A DNA stretch of 64,000 bases from Anaerolineaceae bacterium oral taxon 439 (GCA_001717545.1 CP017039.1:2356001-2420000), one strand, 5' to 3'; positions 8,596-17,519 are shown, counted from the stretch's first letter. Numbers and translations: made by a program. The notes: generated from the letters alone by a model not told the origin.

Positions 8596-11160
8596 TTAAA
8601 CCTGTACCGCTGTATAAATAGGCTTCAAATACGGTACAATGATAGCCTCATAGAGCTTAACCGACCATTTCGCATGGAATTTCGCAAGGACCGGCCAATC
8701 GTCTTCGTTATCGATTCCTACATCGTCTATCTTGTAGTATATCTTGGAAGATTTCTTATCGTCTCCGCGATCCCAGATCAGTTGAACACCGAGAGCTTCC
8801 TCAATTTCTACTTTGTGGGCGGCGATAATATCAAAAGCCCGCTTGTTCTCGTTATTGTCCGCTTTCCCCAGATATACCTCAACCCGTGCAGAATCAAAAT
8901 TAACTACACAACAGAGATTGAATCCTTGAATCCCGAAATAACCATTTGTCCAGTTTTCTTTCACCGGACTGCAGTTACTGAAGACTCCGCTCTCTGCATT
9001 TGTCTCTTTGATTATTTCCAGCGCATATGCCCAGAATTTTTTCCTCACTTCATAACGAGTACCGTTTATTTCTTCATCATCTTCGCTGGCATCATCATCT
9101 CTCAGATAAAAGACCAGATTTACAGGATCAAGATGGTATAAAGCAAACAGCCGCTTTAAGATAATGAGTTTCGTCCTCGTATTAGTATTGCGTTCTACAT
9201 AGATGCCATGCTCAATCTCAATGTATTCGCGGAGATCTGTCTTTTTATGGCTCACATACACTGCGAGATCAACAGATCTATCACTTTCATATGCCAGGTT
9301 GTTCAGAACTGACTTGTCTTCGGAATGCAGCAGCCGCACCACACTCTCAAACATTTCTGACCAGTTCTTTACGGATTGCTCTAATGTCAAATATGCAAAC
9401 CGGGCAATTTTACGTCCTGTCAGATTAATTTCATCGTCCAGAGTATAGGAATCCAGCTGCTTTTCGATGGGCCGGAAAACGGTTACCGGTGATGCCCAAA
9501 TCTCCAATGCCCGCTGCTGAACAAAATCATTCCTCTGCTCCAGCTCTGTTTCCGTCCACTGGCTCTGCGATCCGATCCACTGATTCATACGGATACCGCT
9601 ATCCTTGAATCCGTTTGTCATATCACGTTTTTCAAGGAAGCTGTTATTGCTGTACTTGGAGTTATAAGCCGTCAGCGTCAGGTTAGCCATCCTATGCAGC
9701 CATGTTTCATGTATTCTCTCATAATCCGATCCAAGAGCCTCTGCCCATGCCGGCGTCAAATGCTGCGGCATGATGTGTTCAATGGAATAATCGCCATCAT
9801 CAAAGTGGCGGTACACGTCCTTATCTTCAATCGTGCCGAAGTTTTCAAAGCGCTCCAAGATGTACATTTTATTCTTCGCGTTCATGGAATAAATCGGCTT
9901 TATACCAAAGGCATCCGCAAATTCCGCATCTTTCGGGAAGCGTGCCCGTTCTTTCTTGGACAGGAGAACATTTTTCAGCTTCTCCACGTAATTATCCGTC
10001 GTCCCATCGTAACGAAGCACTTCCTTGTGAAGAAGCAGGAATATCTTATTCAACTGGTTCGTGGGCAATTCACAGATCGTTCTGCGGAACAGGTAATTCT
10101 CCGTTGTCAGGAACACGTCAACCACATCATCCAACGAAAGCGTCCCTTCCGCCTGCAAACGCAGCACTTCCAGGAAGAACGGCCTCGTAACGGTAGTCTC
10201 CAGCCAGTTCAAACGATAAATACAAGATGAAAGGCGTTTGTCGGAAACTTTGCCCGTAAGCAGTATCCTGTACAGCCGCGTATAATTCAGCAGATCGATC
10301 AAAAGCGGTTCGATCTCCACATGATTGTCTTCCGCATAGCCTTTGAATGTGAAATATATCTTATTCAAAGACGGCGTAGCCTGCTGCTTTACGCTCAGAT
10401 AATCACGCACAAAGAGATCGACCTCATAATTGGTATTTTCCTCGATCTTGTTCCAATACTTTTCGTAATAGACTTCCTGCTGTTTGGAAGGCTGTCCCAT
10501 CAGGATATAGTTCCTGATCTTATCGCCTTCCAACAAATCAAGACCCGTAGAGTTCAGGCTCTCAAAGATTAACTGCGGATTATCATCGGAATCAAGGCGA
10601 ATGCTGATGATCTCCAAGCTTCGGATTGCCTGGAACAGCTCGTCAATCGTAATTTCTTCCTTCTGGATACGGTCATAAAAATAGTTATAGTTTGTCGTCA
10701 GGTTTGATCCACCAATGTGCTCCGTCTTTTCATCAAAGAGCTTACCAAAAGCCTTCCGGTCATTCTTGATCAGTTTCAGCTTAATACGGGTTTCTTCCGG
10801 CTGATACTTGTCTACCAGATAATCTTCATAAATACGGTCACTGAGGCGGCTGTCAGACGGCGCAACTTTCCCTTGTCGGATCAGATTGTACATAGCAAGC
10901 AGCAGTAGCGACACGGTAGTCAGGCGCTGCTGCCCATCTATAATCTGATACTCCTCATTGTCCCCATCCGGATTATAGGTGGAGACTATGCTGCCAAAGA
11001 AGTGATTCTTTCTCTTGTTCCGAATCACCTTTACCAGATCGTTATATAGCTGCTTGCAGTTTTCGATCTTCCAGTCATAGTTTCTTTGGTATACCGGAAT
11101 GACGAACCGCTTGTCTGCGCCCTCCATATACTTTATCAGCTTTGTCTCCGAGCCTTTCAT
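8596..11160 (-). CDS. GmrSD-like DUF262/DUF1524 restriction nuclease
   Basis: An 854-residue protein with the GmrSD order. An N-terminal DUF262 domain (about 1-210) has IPVYQRNYDW (21-30) and the NTPase-like IIDGQQRLTT (73-82). A helical middle follows, then a DUF1524 HNH-type nuclease at about 440-515 with IEHIMPQH (460-467) and NLTLTAYNSKYSN (493-505). The C-terminal 280 residues resemble a DUF4268-type domain (about 590-740), which often accompanies nucleases. Known GmrSD enzymes are NTP-dependent type IV nucleases that cut modified phage DNA. Both catalytic regions look intact, so the gene is probably functional. It lies 21 bp downstream of the deoxyribosyltransferase-like pseudogene, in line with the CBASS operon. 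Confidence 0.85.
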   Translation of the reverse strand: MKGSETKLIKYMEGADKRFVIPVYQRNYDWKIENCKQLYNDLVKVIRNKRKNHFFGSIVSTYNPDGDNEEYQIIDGQQRLTTVSLLLLAMYNLIRQGKVAPSDSRLSDRIYEDYLVDKYQPEETRIKLKLIKNDRKAFGKLFDEKTEHIGGSNLTTNYNYFYDRIQKEEITIDELFQAIRSLEIISIRLDSDDNPQLIFESLNSTGLDLLEGDKIRNYILMGQPSKQQEVYYEKYWNKIEENTNYEVDLFVRDYLSVKQQATPSLNKIYFTFKGYAEDNHVEIEPLLIDLLNYTRLYRILLTGKVSDKRLSSCIYRLNWLETTVTRPFFLEVLRLQAEGTLSLDDVVDVFLTTENYLFRRTICELPTNQLNKIFLLLHKEVLRYDGTTDNYVEKLKNVLLSKKERARFPKDAEFADAFGIKPIYSMNAKNKMYILERFENFGTIEDKDVYRHFDDGDYSIEHIMPQHLTPAWAEALGSDYERIHETWLHRMANLTLTAYNSKYSNNSFLEKRDMTNGFKDSGIRMNQWIGSQSQWTETELEQRNDFVQQRALEIWASPVTVFRPIEKQLDSYTLDDEINLTGRKIARFAYLTLEQSVKNWSEMFESVVRLLHSEDKSVLNNLAYESDRSVDLAVYVSHKKTDLREYIEIEHGIYVERNTNTRTKLIILKRLFALYHLDPVNLVFYLRDDDASEDDEEINGTRYEVRKKFWAYALEIIKETNAESGVFSNCSPVKENWTNGYFGIQGFNLCCVVNFDSARVEVYLGKADNNENKRAFDIIAAHKVEIEEALGVQLIWDRGDDKKSSKIYYKIDDVGIDNEDDWPVLAKFHAKWSVKLYEAIIVPYLKPIYTAVQV

Positions 11161-11181
11161 AACGCTGCCTCTTCCTATTCC

Positions 11182-11531
11182 TTAAATTGCTTCCAGATAA
11201 TGCACCAGTTTCCCGGCGGCTACAGCATAATCAATCTCTGATCGCGTACTGGAGCCGATATAACCGCCGACATTAATGACATAAATCTCATCTGTCATGT
11301 CGATCTTACACTTATGCATATCACCCAGCATCTCTTTTGTTTTCGTCAGCGTTCCCTCGTCCAGGTTCTCCAGACTTCGTTATCGCCGGAATGACCGAAG
11401 AGACCGACCCTGATTACAATATTGCCTTCCAGCGTCAGCCTTTTTTGAACCTCCATGGATTCGTCCTTGAAGCGGGTACTGCCACATAGGGTTACAACTT
11501 TATTGTTTCCTTGCAGAGCAAACAATTCCAT
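11182..11531 (-). pseudogene. Nucleoside deoxyribosyltransferase-like gene, frameshifted
   Basis: The frame opens with NNKVVTLCGSTRFKD and continues to GLFGHSGDNEVW, then goes out of frame. One base further on it resumes as ENLDEGTLTKTKEMLGDMHK and DEIYVINVGGYIGSSTRSEI, ending at TAA 11182-11184. The two parts together form one small protein of the nucleoside 2-deoxyribosyltransferase-like fold (CGSTRF phosphate-loop motif near the start). Loss of a single G near 11371 (TGGGAG to TGGAG) explains the break. The ATG overlaps the effector stop as TGATG, so the gene was translationally coupled to the CBASS operon. It may be a recent inactivation or a sequencing error. Confidence 0.75.
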
Positions 11532-12355
11532 CAAAAAATCTTCCTGCCTTTTTCCTCAAAGCGTCTTCTTCCGTCCTTACTCTGTTGGAACACATACAAA
11601 TGCTCGACATTTCCTCTTCCACCTAAACCAAATGCTCTTTTTGCAATATGCTTTGTATTCATTGGATTAGTGGTGGCATAAACGTTTACTGACACTTTCC
11701 CCTTTAAGCCTCTGATACACTTGATTATTGCCTCAATATATTTTTGGCTAAAATGACGAGAACTGTCTGCGCAACTGTTTCTGCTGATCTTGATTGTCCT
11801 ATATCCTTGTTTTGCTTTCGGAATCTGCCGCGCTTCAATGGCATACGTGTCTTCCAAAACAAGGTTGATTTCCCTGGTCGGCTCCTCTTGATTCGTCTCT
11901 GAAACTTTACTATCCGATTCATTCTCTACAACTGGATATTCCGTTTCATCCAGTGGGTATTCTGGAAAAGTAGCTCTTATTACCAATTTGAATTGCATAT
12001 GGATTGGTACGAGCACTAAATCGCAACTCTTGATTCCAAGGATTTTTGCACAAAAGCAATACCAAGCATAACAGTAGTCATGATAAACGCGCTTACGGTT
12101 CATAACGAATCCATGATTAAACTTCCTTATCCCAATTAGAACAGCAAAGAATAATACGACAGAGGCGACGGGTTTGCCCATTCTAAATGCGGCTTGCCAA
12201 AAAAAGTCATCCGGAGAAATTGGATGGTTAGCCAGATACTCCTTGAATATCTCCTGTAAATCAACAAACCACGGTATAGAAGTCACAATTATAAGAGCCA
12301 CTATCTCTAATATCTGTCTTCCATTACTTGAAATCTTTTCACAAAGTTTCTTCAT
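11531..12355 (-). CDS. Two-TM protein, candidate CBASS effector
   Basis: A 274-residue protein encoded last in the CBASS block, overlapping cap3 by 17 bp. Two transmembrane helices are clear (about 15-33 and 61-78). They are followed by a Cys/Tyr-rich stretch (YHDYCYAWYCFCAKILG), a strand-rich segment, an acidic linker (about 135-165) and a C-terminal alpha/beta region of about 110 residues. In CBASS, effectors with two or four TM helices bind the cyclic nucleotide and disrupt the inner membrane after infection. This one has no SAVED, TIR, nuclease or phospholipase motif I can see. It might be a distant Cap15-like 2TM-beta protein or a separate family. The effector role is inferred from position. 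Confidence 0.65.
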   Translation of the reverse strand: MKKLCEKISSNGRQILEIVALIIVTSIPWFVDLQEIFKEYLANHPISPDDFFWQAAFRMGKPVASVVLFFAVLIGIRKFNHGFVMNRKRVYHDYCYAWYCFCAKILGIKSCDLVLVPIHMQFKLVIRATFPEYPLDETEYPVVENESDSKVSETNQEEPTREINLVLEDTYAIEARQIPKAKQGYRTIKISRNSCADSSRHFSQKYIEAIIKCIRGLKGKVSVNVYATTNPMNTKHIAKRAFGLGGRGNVEHLYVFQQSKDGRRRFEEKGRKIF

Positions 12356-12887
12356 CTTGCAGCACGCTCTCTTTTATATAGATTCCGTTCGTATCTTTTT
12401 CACATTCATAAGCTTCCTGGATTTCTCTGGTCATAAGATCCCCAACCCAAAGTCGCCATTCATCAGTACCAGCAATGACAAAAAAGACATATTGGCACCC
12501 TGTCTTATCAGAGTGCATGGTTTCATTCCAGTCATTCCAATCAATATCTGACGGCACTGGAGTTTTTTGTGGATGTGTATGCCATACACCCATATAATAG
12601 CTCTTATGGCGTCTAGCCTTTTTCAAGAACATTTGATGCCGCGGATCTCGTATATCAAACCTTACGCGACTCTTTATATCCATGAGGTACGGATGTGATA
12701 CAGCTTCTAAAGAAACATTGCACGTATGTTCATGCTGATACCCTACTATATACCCACCGCTTTCTGGCTTGGAGCAATCATCCTGTATCCATTTACAAAT
12801 CTCATCCAAAACCGGACTGAGAACATCAACTACTTTGCCGTTCGGAAGACCTACTTTTACACATTTGCTATCTGACCGTATCTCCAC
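12339..12887 (-). CDS. cap3: Cap3 JAMM-family peptidase of type II CBASS
   Basis: A 182-residue JAB/MPN metalloprotease. The zinc-binding JAMM signature is complete: E42 in PESGGYIVG, then H103, H105, S113 and D116 in GVWHTHPQKTPVPSDID. In type II CBASS, Cap3 removes conjugates made by Cap2 and so restrains signalling. The gene overlaps cap2 by 20 bp upstream and the effector by 17 bp downstream, as expected for tightly coupled translation. Length and motif spacing match known Cap3 proteins. Cys residues in the N-terminal half (C9, C31, C38, C56) are not part of the active site. Confidence 0.9.
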   Translation of the reverse strand: MEIRSDSKCVKVGLPNGKVVDVLSPVLDEICKWIQDDCSKPESGGYIVGYQHEHTCNVSLEAVSHPYLMDIKSRVRFDIRDPRHQMFLKKARRHKSYYMGVWHTHPQKTPVPSDIDWNDWNETMHSDKTGCQYVFFVIAGTDEWRLWVGDLMTREIQEAYECEKDTNGIYIKESVLQDEETL

Positions 12888-14535
12888 AACAATTACATGC
12901 CTCCATCGGGAATTCCGTGTCAGAAATAGTGATTCTTTCTGGTGTTATATCTATCAGAGTATTCGCTATAATCTTATGCTCATCATAATCTTGTATTACA
13001 TCCAACAAGGCCGCTGTTGTTCTAAGAAGAATAGCAGTTCCATAGGCAGCCCTTGTACCTCCACACCCATTTCGAATTATGCCATTTTCCGTAGCTGTCG
13101 ACGAATTCTTCCTGGCTCTATTATTCACATATTCTCCATTTGAATCTGTATACAGACATTCAAAACATCCAGACATCCAATAATTGACAAAAAGAATATG
13201 GCTATTGGTTCCACCTTCTTCAAGCCAAACAAATATTGCCGGTATGGGGCAGTTTGATTTTTTTAATACGCTGTTAAGTTTTATCTGTTCGTCGCTACTT
13301 CCAATAGTCAATATGATCAAATCCTTGTCGCTGATTTCCTCCATCAAAGACTTCGCACTTATATTCTCCCCACATGCTTCTATGCTGATTTCTGGGTGAA
13401 GCAGCTTTAGTAAAATCTGAATAGTTGTTGCTTTATTTGAGCCCTTGCCAATGCCTCCATATGCCCAACGAAGAACATTCTCCTCTTCAAGCTTGTCGCC
13501 ATCATATATCTTCAAATATTTTGCACCGTTTTTTACAAGTTCAAACGCGACATAGCTCCCTAAAGAACCGGCACCAATAAGCAAAATTCTCTTCTTCAGT
13601 AATCCTATGTCATTTCCTATTTGCTCACACAAATATGAGTAATCCTTTCTCTCAGTAGGAAGAGGCTCAAGTGCTACAATATCTGAGAGTAGTTTCTCCA
13701 GCAATGTATGATTGTTGCCGTTTTTACACTTTACCTTAAGAGCAAATGAAACGTTTGAGAGAGCTGTTCTCATTCCGAAAACAAGAATAACGTCTTGTGT
13801 TTTTGGAACAACGCTTTTAATAGACCGGAATGTTTCGTCACTGATATGTTCGATTTGTTTTCCGTAAACGATGCTTTGCACTTCATTCGCAGTCCATTGG
13901 TAACCTCTGTGCGGCGGGAGAATGCCCCTGCTATCTGTCACTGGAATATAGAACACATCGTTTTCGATATGATGAATCCATTTCCGCTCAGTTTTTTCTC
14001 TGTCATCTATATCTGTAAGTTTTAGCCATTTCTGAATTAGGCGGACTTTTTGTGCGCCGTAAAACGCATCCAATTCTGTGAATTGCGTAGCTTGCTCTAA
14101 ATATACAGAGAACTCTTTATCTCCAACAGATTCACTGTTCCAGTAGTACATGAATTCCTTCTGAAATTCTCTTTCACGCTCTACTGGAGTCATGGATAGT
14201 AGTTCAATTAACCGGTCAACACAATCAAAAATCTTATCCTCATATGAAACAATCATGTTTACTATGCTTTCTTGTTCAAAAAGGCATATCCATCTATATG
14301 TCCCATTGGGGAGATCTTTTCCTTCGGTAATTGTGTTTTCCCGAAGCATGACATGCGGATAATCCAGTAGGTTATCATTGTACAGATATACAGCGGCCTT
14401 TGAAGAAGGATTATCTTTAACAGGAGCAAAAAACAGGAATTTCTTTTCAAACAAAGTAAATAAAAACGCTCCTTCAAGAACCTGCTTCTCTACAGTGATC
14501 TCCTCGTATGATTCTAATATCTCTTTTACAGTCAT
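12868..14535 (-). CDS. cap2: Cap2 E2-E1 fusion of type II CBASS
   Basis: A 555-residue fusion of a ubiquitin-E2-like N-terminal domain and a ThiF/E1-like C-terminal domain. The likely E2 cysteine is C84 in YRWICLFEQE. The middle region (about 115-300) carries the linker and inactive E1-like part. The adenylation domain starts with RILLIGAGSLGSYVA (316-330), the ATP-binding glycine loop. The candidate E1 cysteine is C491 in NGCGGTRAAYG. C457/C460 (CFEC) and C549/C550 (CNCC) could form a structural zinc site. Known Cap2 activates the C-terminus of its CD-NTase and links it to a target, boosting cyclic nucleotide synthesis. The gene starts 3 bp after the CD-NTase stop. Confidence 0.9.
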   Translation of the reverse strand: MTVKEILESYEEITVEKQVLEGAFLFTLFEKKFLFFAPVKDNPSSKAAVYLYNDNLLDYPHVMLRENTITEGKDLPNGTYRWICLFEQESIVNMIVSYEDKIFDCVDRLIELLSMTPVEREREFQKEFMYYWNSESVGDKEFSVYLEQATQFTELDAFYGAQKVRLIQKWLKLTDIDDREKTERKWIHHIENDVFYIPVTDSRGILPPHRGYQWTANEVQSIVYGKQIEHISDETFRSIKSVVPKTQDVILVFGMRTALSNVSFALKVKCKNGNNHTLLEKLLSDIVALEPLPTERKDYSYLCEQIGNDIGLLKKRILLIGAGSLGSYVAFELVKNGAKYLKIYDGDKLEEENVLRWAYGGIGKGSNKATTIQILLKLLHPEISIEACGENISAKSLMEEISDKDLIILTIGSSDEQIKLNSVLKKSNCPIPAIFVWLEEGGTNSHILFVNYWMSGCFECLYTDSNGEYVNNRARKNSSTATENGIIRNGCGGTRAAYGTAILLRTTAALLDVIQDYDEHKIIANTLIDITPERITISDTEFPMEACNCCGDTVR

Positions 14536-14538
14536 ATC

Positions 14539-15558
14539 TTATCCAAAACTATGTTCTCGCTTGTTTTGAGCAGATGCCGCAACCGCTTCTTTGGCCGGTA
14601 CTGTAAAACTGTCTCCCAACACCTTCTGAACATACTCACCGGCATCGTGTGCAGACTCAACATTCACAGCGTTTGTGAGATTATCAACCGCCTTTGAAAG
14701 TCGGTTATAGAAAGTTGTCATGTATAAGCTGCTGCTATCTTTCATCTTTTTGAATACATCCGTATACGGAGTTACGGGAAGATATCTTGTTATCGTCTTT
14801 ATCAGATTTCCATTGCTGTCAACCGTATACGTGAATTTATCCAGGATGCCGTTCATTGTCTTCTGCAACGAAAGCAAGTCATCGTCTCCCTCGTTCGTGG
14901 ACTGTGCTGAAAAGCAGTCACAGGCAAGAAGCGTCAATCCTATACTCGGAGGCACTTCATAATCATTCGATGATCCGGAATACTGCTCATTCCGCCATTT
15001 TTTTATAAAGCATATGATTCGGCGTAGTTGATCATTGCCATTAATCCGGCCACACAAATAATCATTTAAGCCATCAGGATCCGCATATTCCCATGAATAG
15101 TTGCTGCTGAACTCTTTACCCCTTGCGAGAAAAACACAACCGCAGTCTGTTGCATAAAGAGGTAAATCAATATGGAGCCATTCTTCTCTGTTTTCATAAT
15201 ACGATGCTCTGACGCAGGGTTCTTTAATTGTTACCGTGCGCGAAGAGATGTTGATAGCATCCCGTAGATATCCCTTGATTTTACGCGGATCTGAATTGGC
15301 CGAAGTATCCAGCGGTATCATAACCGCAACATCGCGATCCACGATATCGTCTTTAATCGTAGTATTGTACTTGTAACTTCCCTGGTCAATCATTCTAATA
15401 TCACTTCTGCTAATACTGATACTGTGATCTCCAAGGATACCCGGTAGTTTTGTTTTTATATCATTTTCTAATACTTCTCGCTTTTCTTTCAGAGCATGAG
15501 TCTCACAGTCAATGCGGATTTCTTTGTAGAAATCTTCAAACTCTTTCTTTAATTTCAT
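14539..15558 (-). CDS. CBASS CD-NTase (cGAS/DncV-like nucleotidyltransferase)
   Basis: A 339-residue nucleotidyltransferase with the CD-NTase active site: G60-S61 in MIDQGSYKYNT, D74 and D76 in DRDVAVMI, and the third Asp D131 in LHIDLPLY. It should make a cyclic di- or trinucleotide signal when phage infection is sensed. The C-terminus is NKREHSFG, ending in glycine, which fits attachment through Cap2 as known for type II CBASS. A GAGGAGG ribosome site lies 6-7 nt before the ATG. I cannot assign the clade or the product nucleotide from motifs alone. Together with cap2, cap3 and the two-TM gene it forms a compact operon of four overlapping or adjacent genes. Confidence 0.9.
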   Translation of the reverse strand: MKLKKEFEDFYKEIRIDCETHALKEKREVLENDIKTKLPGILGDHSISISRSDIRMIDQGSYKYNTTIKDDIVDRDVAVMIPLDTSANSDPRKIKGYLRDAINISSRTVTIKEPCVRASYYENREEWLHIDLPLYATDCGCVFLARGKEFSSNYSWEYADPDGLNDYLCGRINGNDQLRRIICFIKKWRNEQYSGSSNDYEVPPSIGLTLLACDCFSAQSTNEGDDDLLSLQKTMNGILDKFTYTVDSNGNLIKTITRYLPVTPYTDVFKKMKDSSSLYMTTFYNRLSKAVDNLTNAVNVESAHDAGEYVQKVLGDSFTVPAKEAVAASAQNKREHSFG

Positions 15559-15568
15559 AGAAACCTCC

Positions 15569-16561
15569 TCATTCCACTCCCAGCGCCTTATATACCGCGT
15601 CCTCGGCGCTGCTATAGAAAATCAGGTTGAAGCATCCAACCAATTCTGCAGGCACAGTGCCAAGATCGCCTGCGGATGTGATCGGCAGCAACACCTTCTT
15701 CGCCCCGCTATCCAAGCAAACCTGCAGCGCATTTGCAAGCTCATCTACCTTGATGATAGTACCAATAATACTGATCTCGTCCAGAACGGCCAGTGAGATT
15801 ACGATCGGTTTGCTCAAAGCGATTGAACTAAGCGCAACCAACGTCGACAGCGCCAGCCTGTTGGTCATCCCGATGCCCTGTATATCCTGATAGTTTACGA
15901 TGTAATCCTTTGTGGTCGTGTTGATAGCGCCGCTGATCCGATTTCCGTTCGCTTTCAGGAAGCTGAAAGCAGTGTTTGAAGCTTCCCGACACTCCCGATC
16001 CGAGCCGAGGCCAGTGCGATCAAACTTGCCATTACCCGGAAGCATCTGAGATTCCAGACGGAACACTCCAATCATACCGGACTTTCCACGGGATACGGTA
16101 TATACCTGTCCCGAATTGCACATCCCCTCCGGTATCAGCTTTCCGCCGCCCTGTTCCAGAACGGAAACATAGTGTTCCTCAAATGACTCGTTATCGATAT
16201 AGGAGAAGTTCACATCGTAGAACTCCATGCCGCCCAGCTTTTTCATCTGCTCCTTGACGCGGCGGCGCATCTCCAGCGCCATTGTCAGAATCTCTTCGCT
16301 CTGGTTCGGGCAGAATGCCTCGTTATAATTCAGGCAGGCATAGGTGGCATCCGGCCACTCCTCCGTCATCTGCCCAAACGGCACTTTAAAAATAACAGGC
16401 GTACTGGCCCCCACCCCTGCCTCCAGGAAGAGCACATGCTCCCCATCGATCTTTTTCAAAAATTCCGCATAAGCGGCAGACGTATGATACCATCCTTTAT
16501 CCTCCACAAAGCTGTCTTCTTTCCACTGCTGCGACCGGGCATACCTCCATACAGTTCCCAC
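15569..16561 (-). pseudogene. SirTM C-terminal / BrxL C-terminal chimera
   Basis: One open frame of 330 residues made of two unrelated pieces. Residues about 15-86 are a SirTM fragment (DKGWYHTSAAYAEF, TPVIFKVPFGQMTEEWPDAT, YACLNYNEAFCP). From about residue 88 the sequence is the C-terminal part of a BrxL-type Lon-like protein (GGKLIPEGMCNSGQVYTVSR, GLGSDRECREASNTAF, DSGAKKVLLPITSAGDLGT). The switch is near 16300. The BrxL AAA+ ATPase half is missing, and the catalytic Lys of true Lon is not found at the aligned place. BrxL belongs to BREX phage defence. The frame stays open across the junction and stops 10 bp before the CD-NTase, but a function is doubtful. Confidence 0.75.
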
Positions 16562-17135
16562 AATGCAGGCAGTGTTCCTGTTCGATTACATGAGGGATAC
16601 TGTCGGTAATAATGCAGTTCTGAGGGCAGACCGCCGCGCACCTTCCGCAGCCAATACAGGTATCGGTAATAAAAAATCCTTCCTGCTTCTTTTCGGTGCC
16701 GCCAAACGTGAAAGACGCTCTCTCAATCGGTTTCTTTGACAGATCGAACCATTCGCCTGTACCTTCATATATCTGGAACGCCGACAGTGCATGCATGGAT
16801 TCTTCCGTCGGATAGATCTCGTGCATGTATGGATTCTTTTCAAAGAGTTCCGGGATCTTGTCATAGCCGAGCTCCCGAACTTTACCACGAACAGACACCG
16901 CCACGCTGGACATGCTGTCCTCCCCCTTTATCGCAGTGAGCGCAAGGAAATGTCGTTTGATGAGCCGGTCATAGAAACCCTTGCCCCTTGCGGTGAGGAA
17001 ATACAGGCTGTTGTCATCACTGTCCATCATGTCGATGGCTGCCGTAACGGGTAACCCTTCGTCATCAACCGTTGCTGCAATCGTCGTATGGATCACTTTT
17101 GAAATATATGCAAGATAGTCTCTTGTCTCCATCAT
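16497..17135 (-). CDS. PNPOx-fold flavoprotein with two 4Fe-4S sites
   Basis: A 212-residue protein. Residues about 5-140 form a pyridoxamine-5-phosphate-oxidase-like split barrel, and the tail is a ferredoxin with CIGCGRCAAVCP (160-171) and CLHCGNCMEVCP (189-200). Such fusions are found in anaerobes and are presumed FMN or electron-transfer proteins; the substrate is unknown. The ATG directly follows the stop of a flavodoxin-like remnant (TGA-ATG), suggesting an old redox operon. The last residues (RRQLCGG) run into the SirTM fragment of the next gene in another frame, so the natural C-terminus may have been replaced. Confidence 0.8.
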   Translation of the reverse strand: MMETRDYLAYISKVIHTTIAATVDDEGLPVTAAIDMMDSDDNSLYFLTARGKGFYDRLIKRHFLALTAIKGEDSMSSVAVSVRGKVRELGYDKIPELFEKNPYMHEIYPTEESMHALSAFQIYEGTGEWFDLSKKPIERASFTFGGTEKKQEGFFITDTCIGCGRCAAVCPQNCIITDSIPHVIEQEHCLHCGNCMEVCPVAAVERRQLCGG

Positions 17136-17284
17136 TCAATCCTCCTTCGCAGCAAGATATTTACCCAGTTCTTTGCCAAGCGTTCGAGCAATACTGATGC
17201 TTTGTCCGGGCAAAGAAGTGGTGTACGCTGTCCCAAATCGACAGCCGCCGCGGTTCCCATGTGTGAATAGTCTGTGATATTGTC
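17136..17284 (-). pseudogene. Flavodoxin/NAD(P)H oxidoreductase 3' remnant
   Basis: Complement reading ends with GNRGGCRFGTAYTTSLPGQS and ARTLGKELGKYLAAKED, then TGA at 17136-17138. This is the C-terminus of a flavodoxin-fold FMN reductase family protein. In the preceding bases a one-base shift separates it from TDYSHMG, which probably belongs to the same protein. No N-terminal part is present. It sits directly upstream of the PNPOx-ferredoxin gene. Confidence 0.6.
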
Positions 17285-17446
17285 TTAGAGAATAATCTTG
17301 GAAATTGTCCCGCCGTCCGCCATGATGAACATCAGTTTGTTATGATGGACGGAAGGAGGATTCCTGTATATGAGAAAGGTATCGCTGCGAATGAACGAGG
17401 AATACTGCTCTGCATCATCCGGGCCGTAAAAATAATCGAAACTCAT
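17285..17446 (-). pseudogene. RepA-type replication initiator 5' fragment
   Basis: A strong GGAGG lies 6-7 nt before an ATG at 17444-17446. The product starts MSFDYFYGPDDAEQYSSF, closely matching the N-terminus of RepA-like initiators of Firmicutes plasmids and integrative elements, and then degenerates into a stop at 17285. Only about 53 residues remain. It shows that plasmid- or ICE-derived DNA took part in building the island. Confidence 0.55.
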
Positions 17447-17472
17447 GTCGCTCCTCCGTATGTATCGGCAAT

Positions 17473-17519
17473 AAAAAAAGATGTTTACCTGAATCCCCGA
17501 AGGGAAACAAATAAACGTC
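17473..17519 (-). terminator. Hairpin terminator after second SirTM copy
   Basis: On the minus strand a long imperfect stem with G-U pairs closes a TTCG tetraloop and is followed by seven T. It lies 40-86 bp after the stop of the second SirTM copy (17559), in front of the RepA fragment. Confidence 0.7.
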
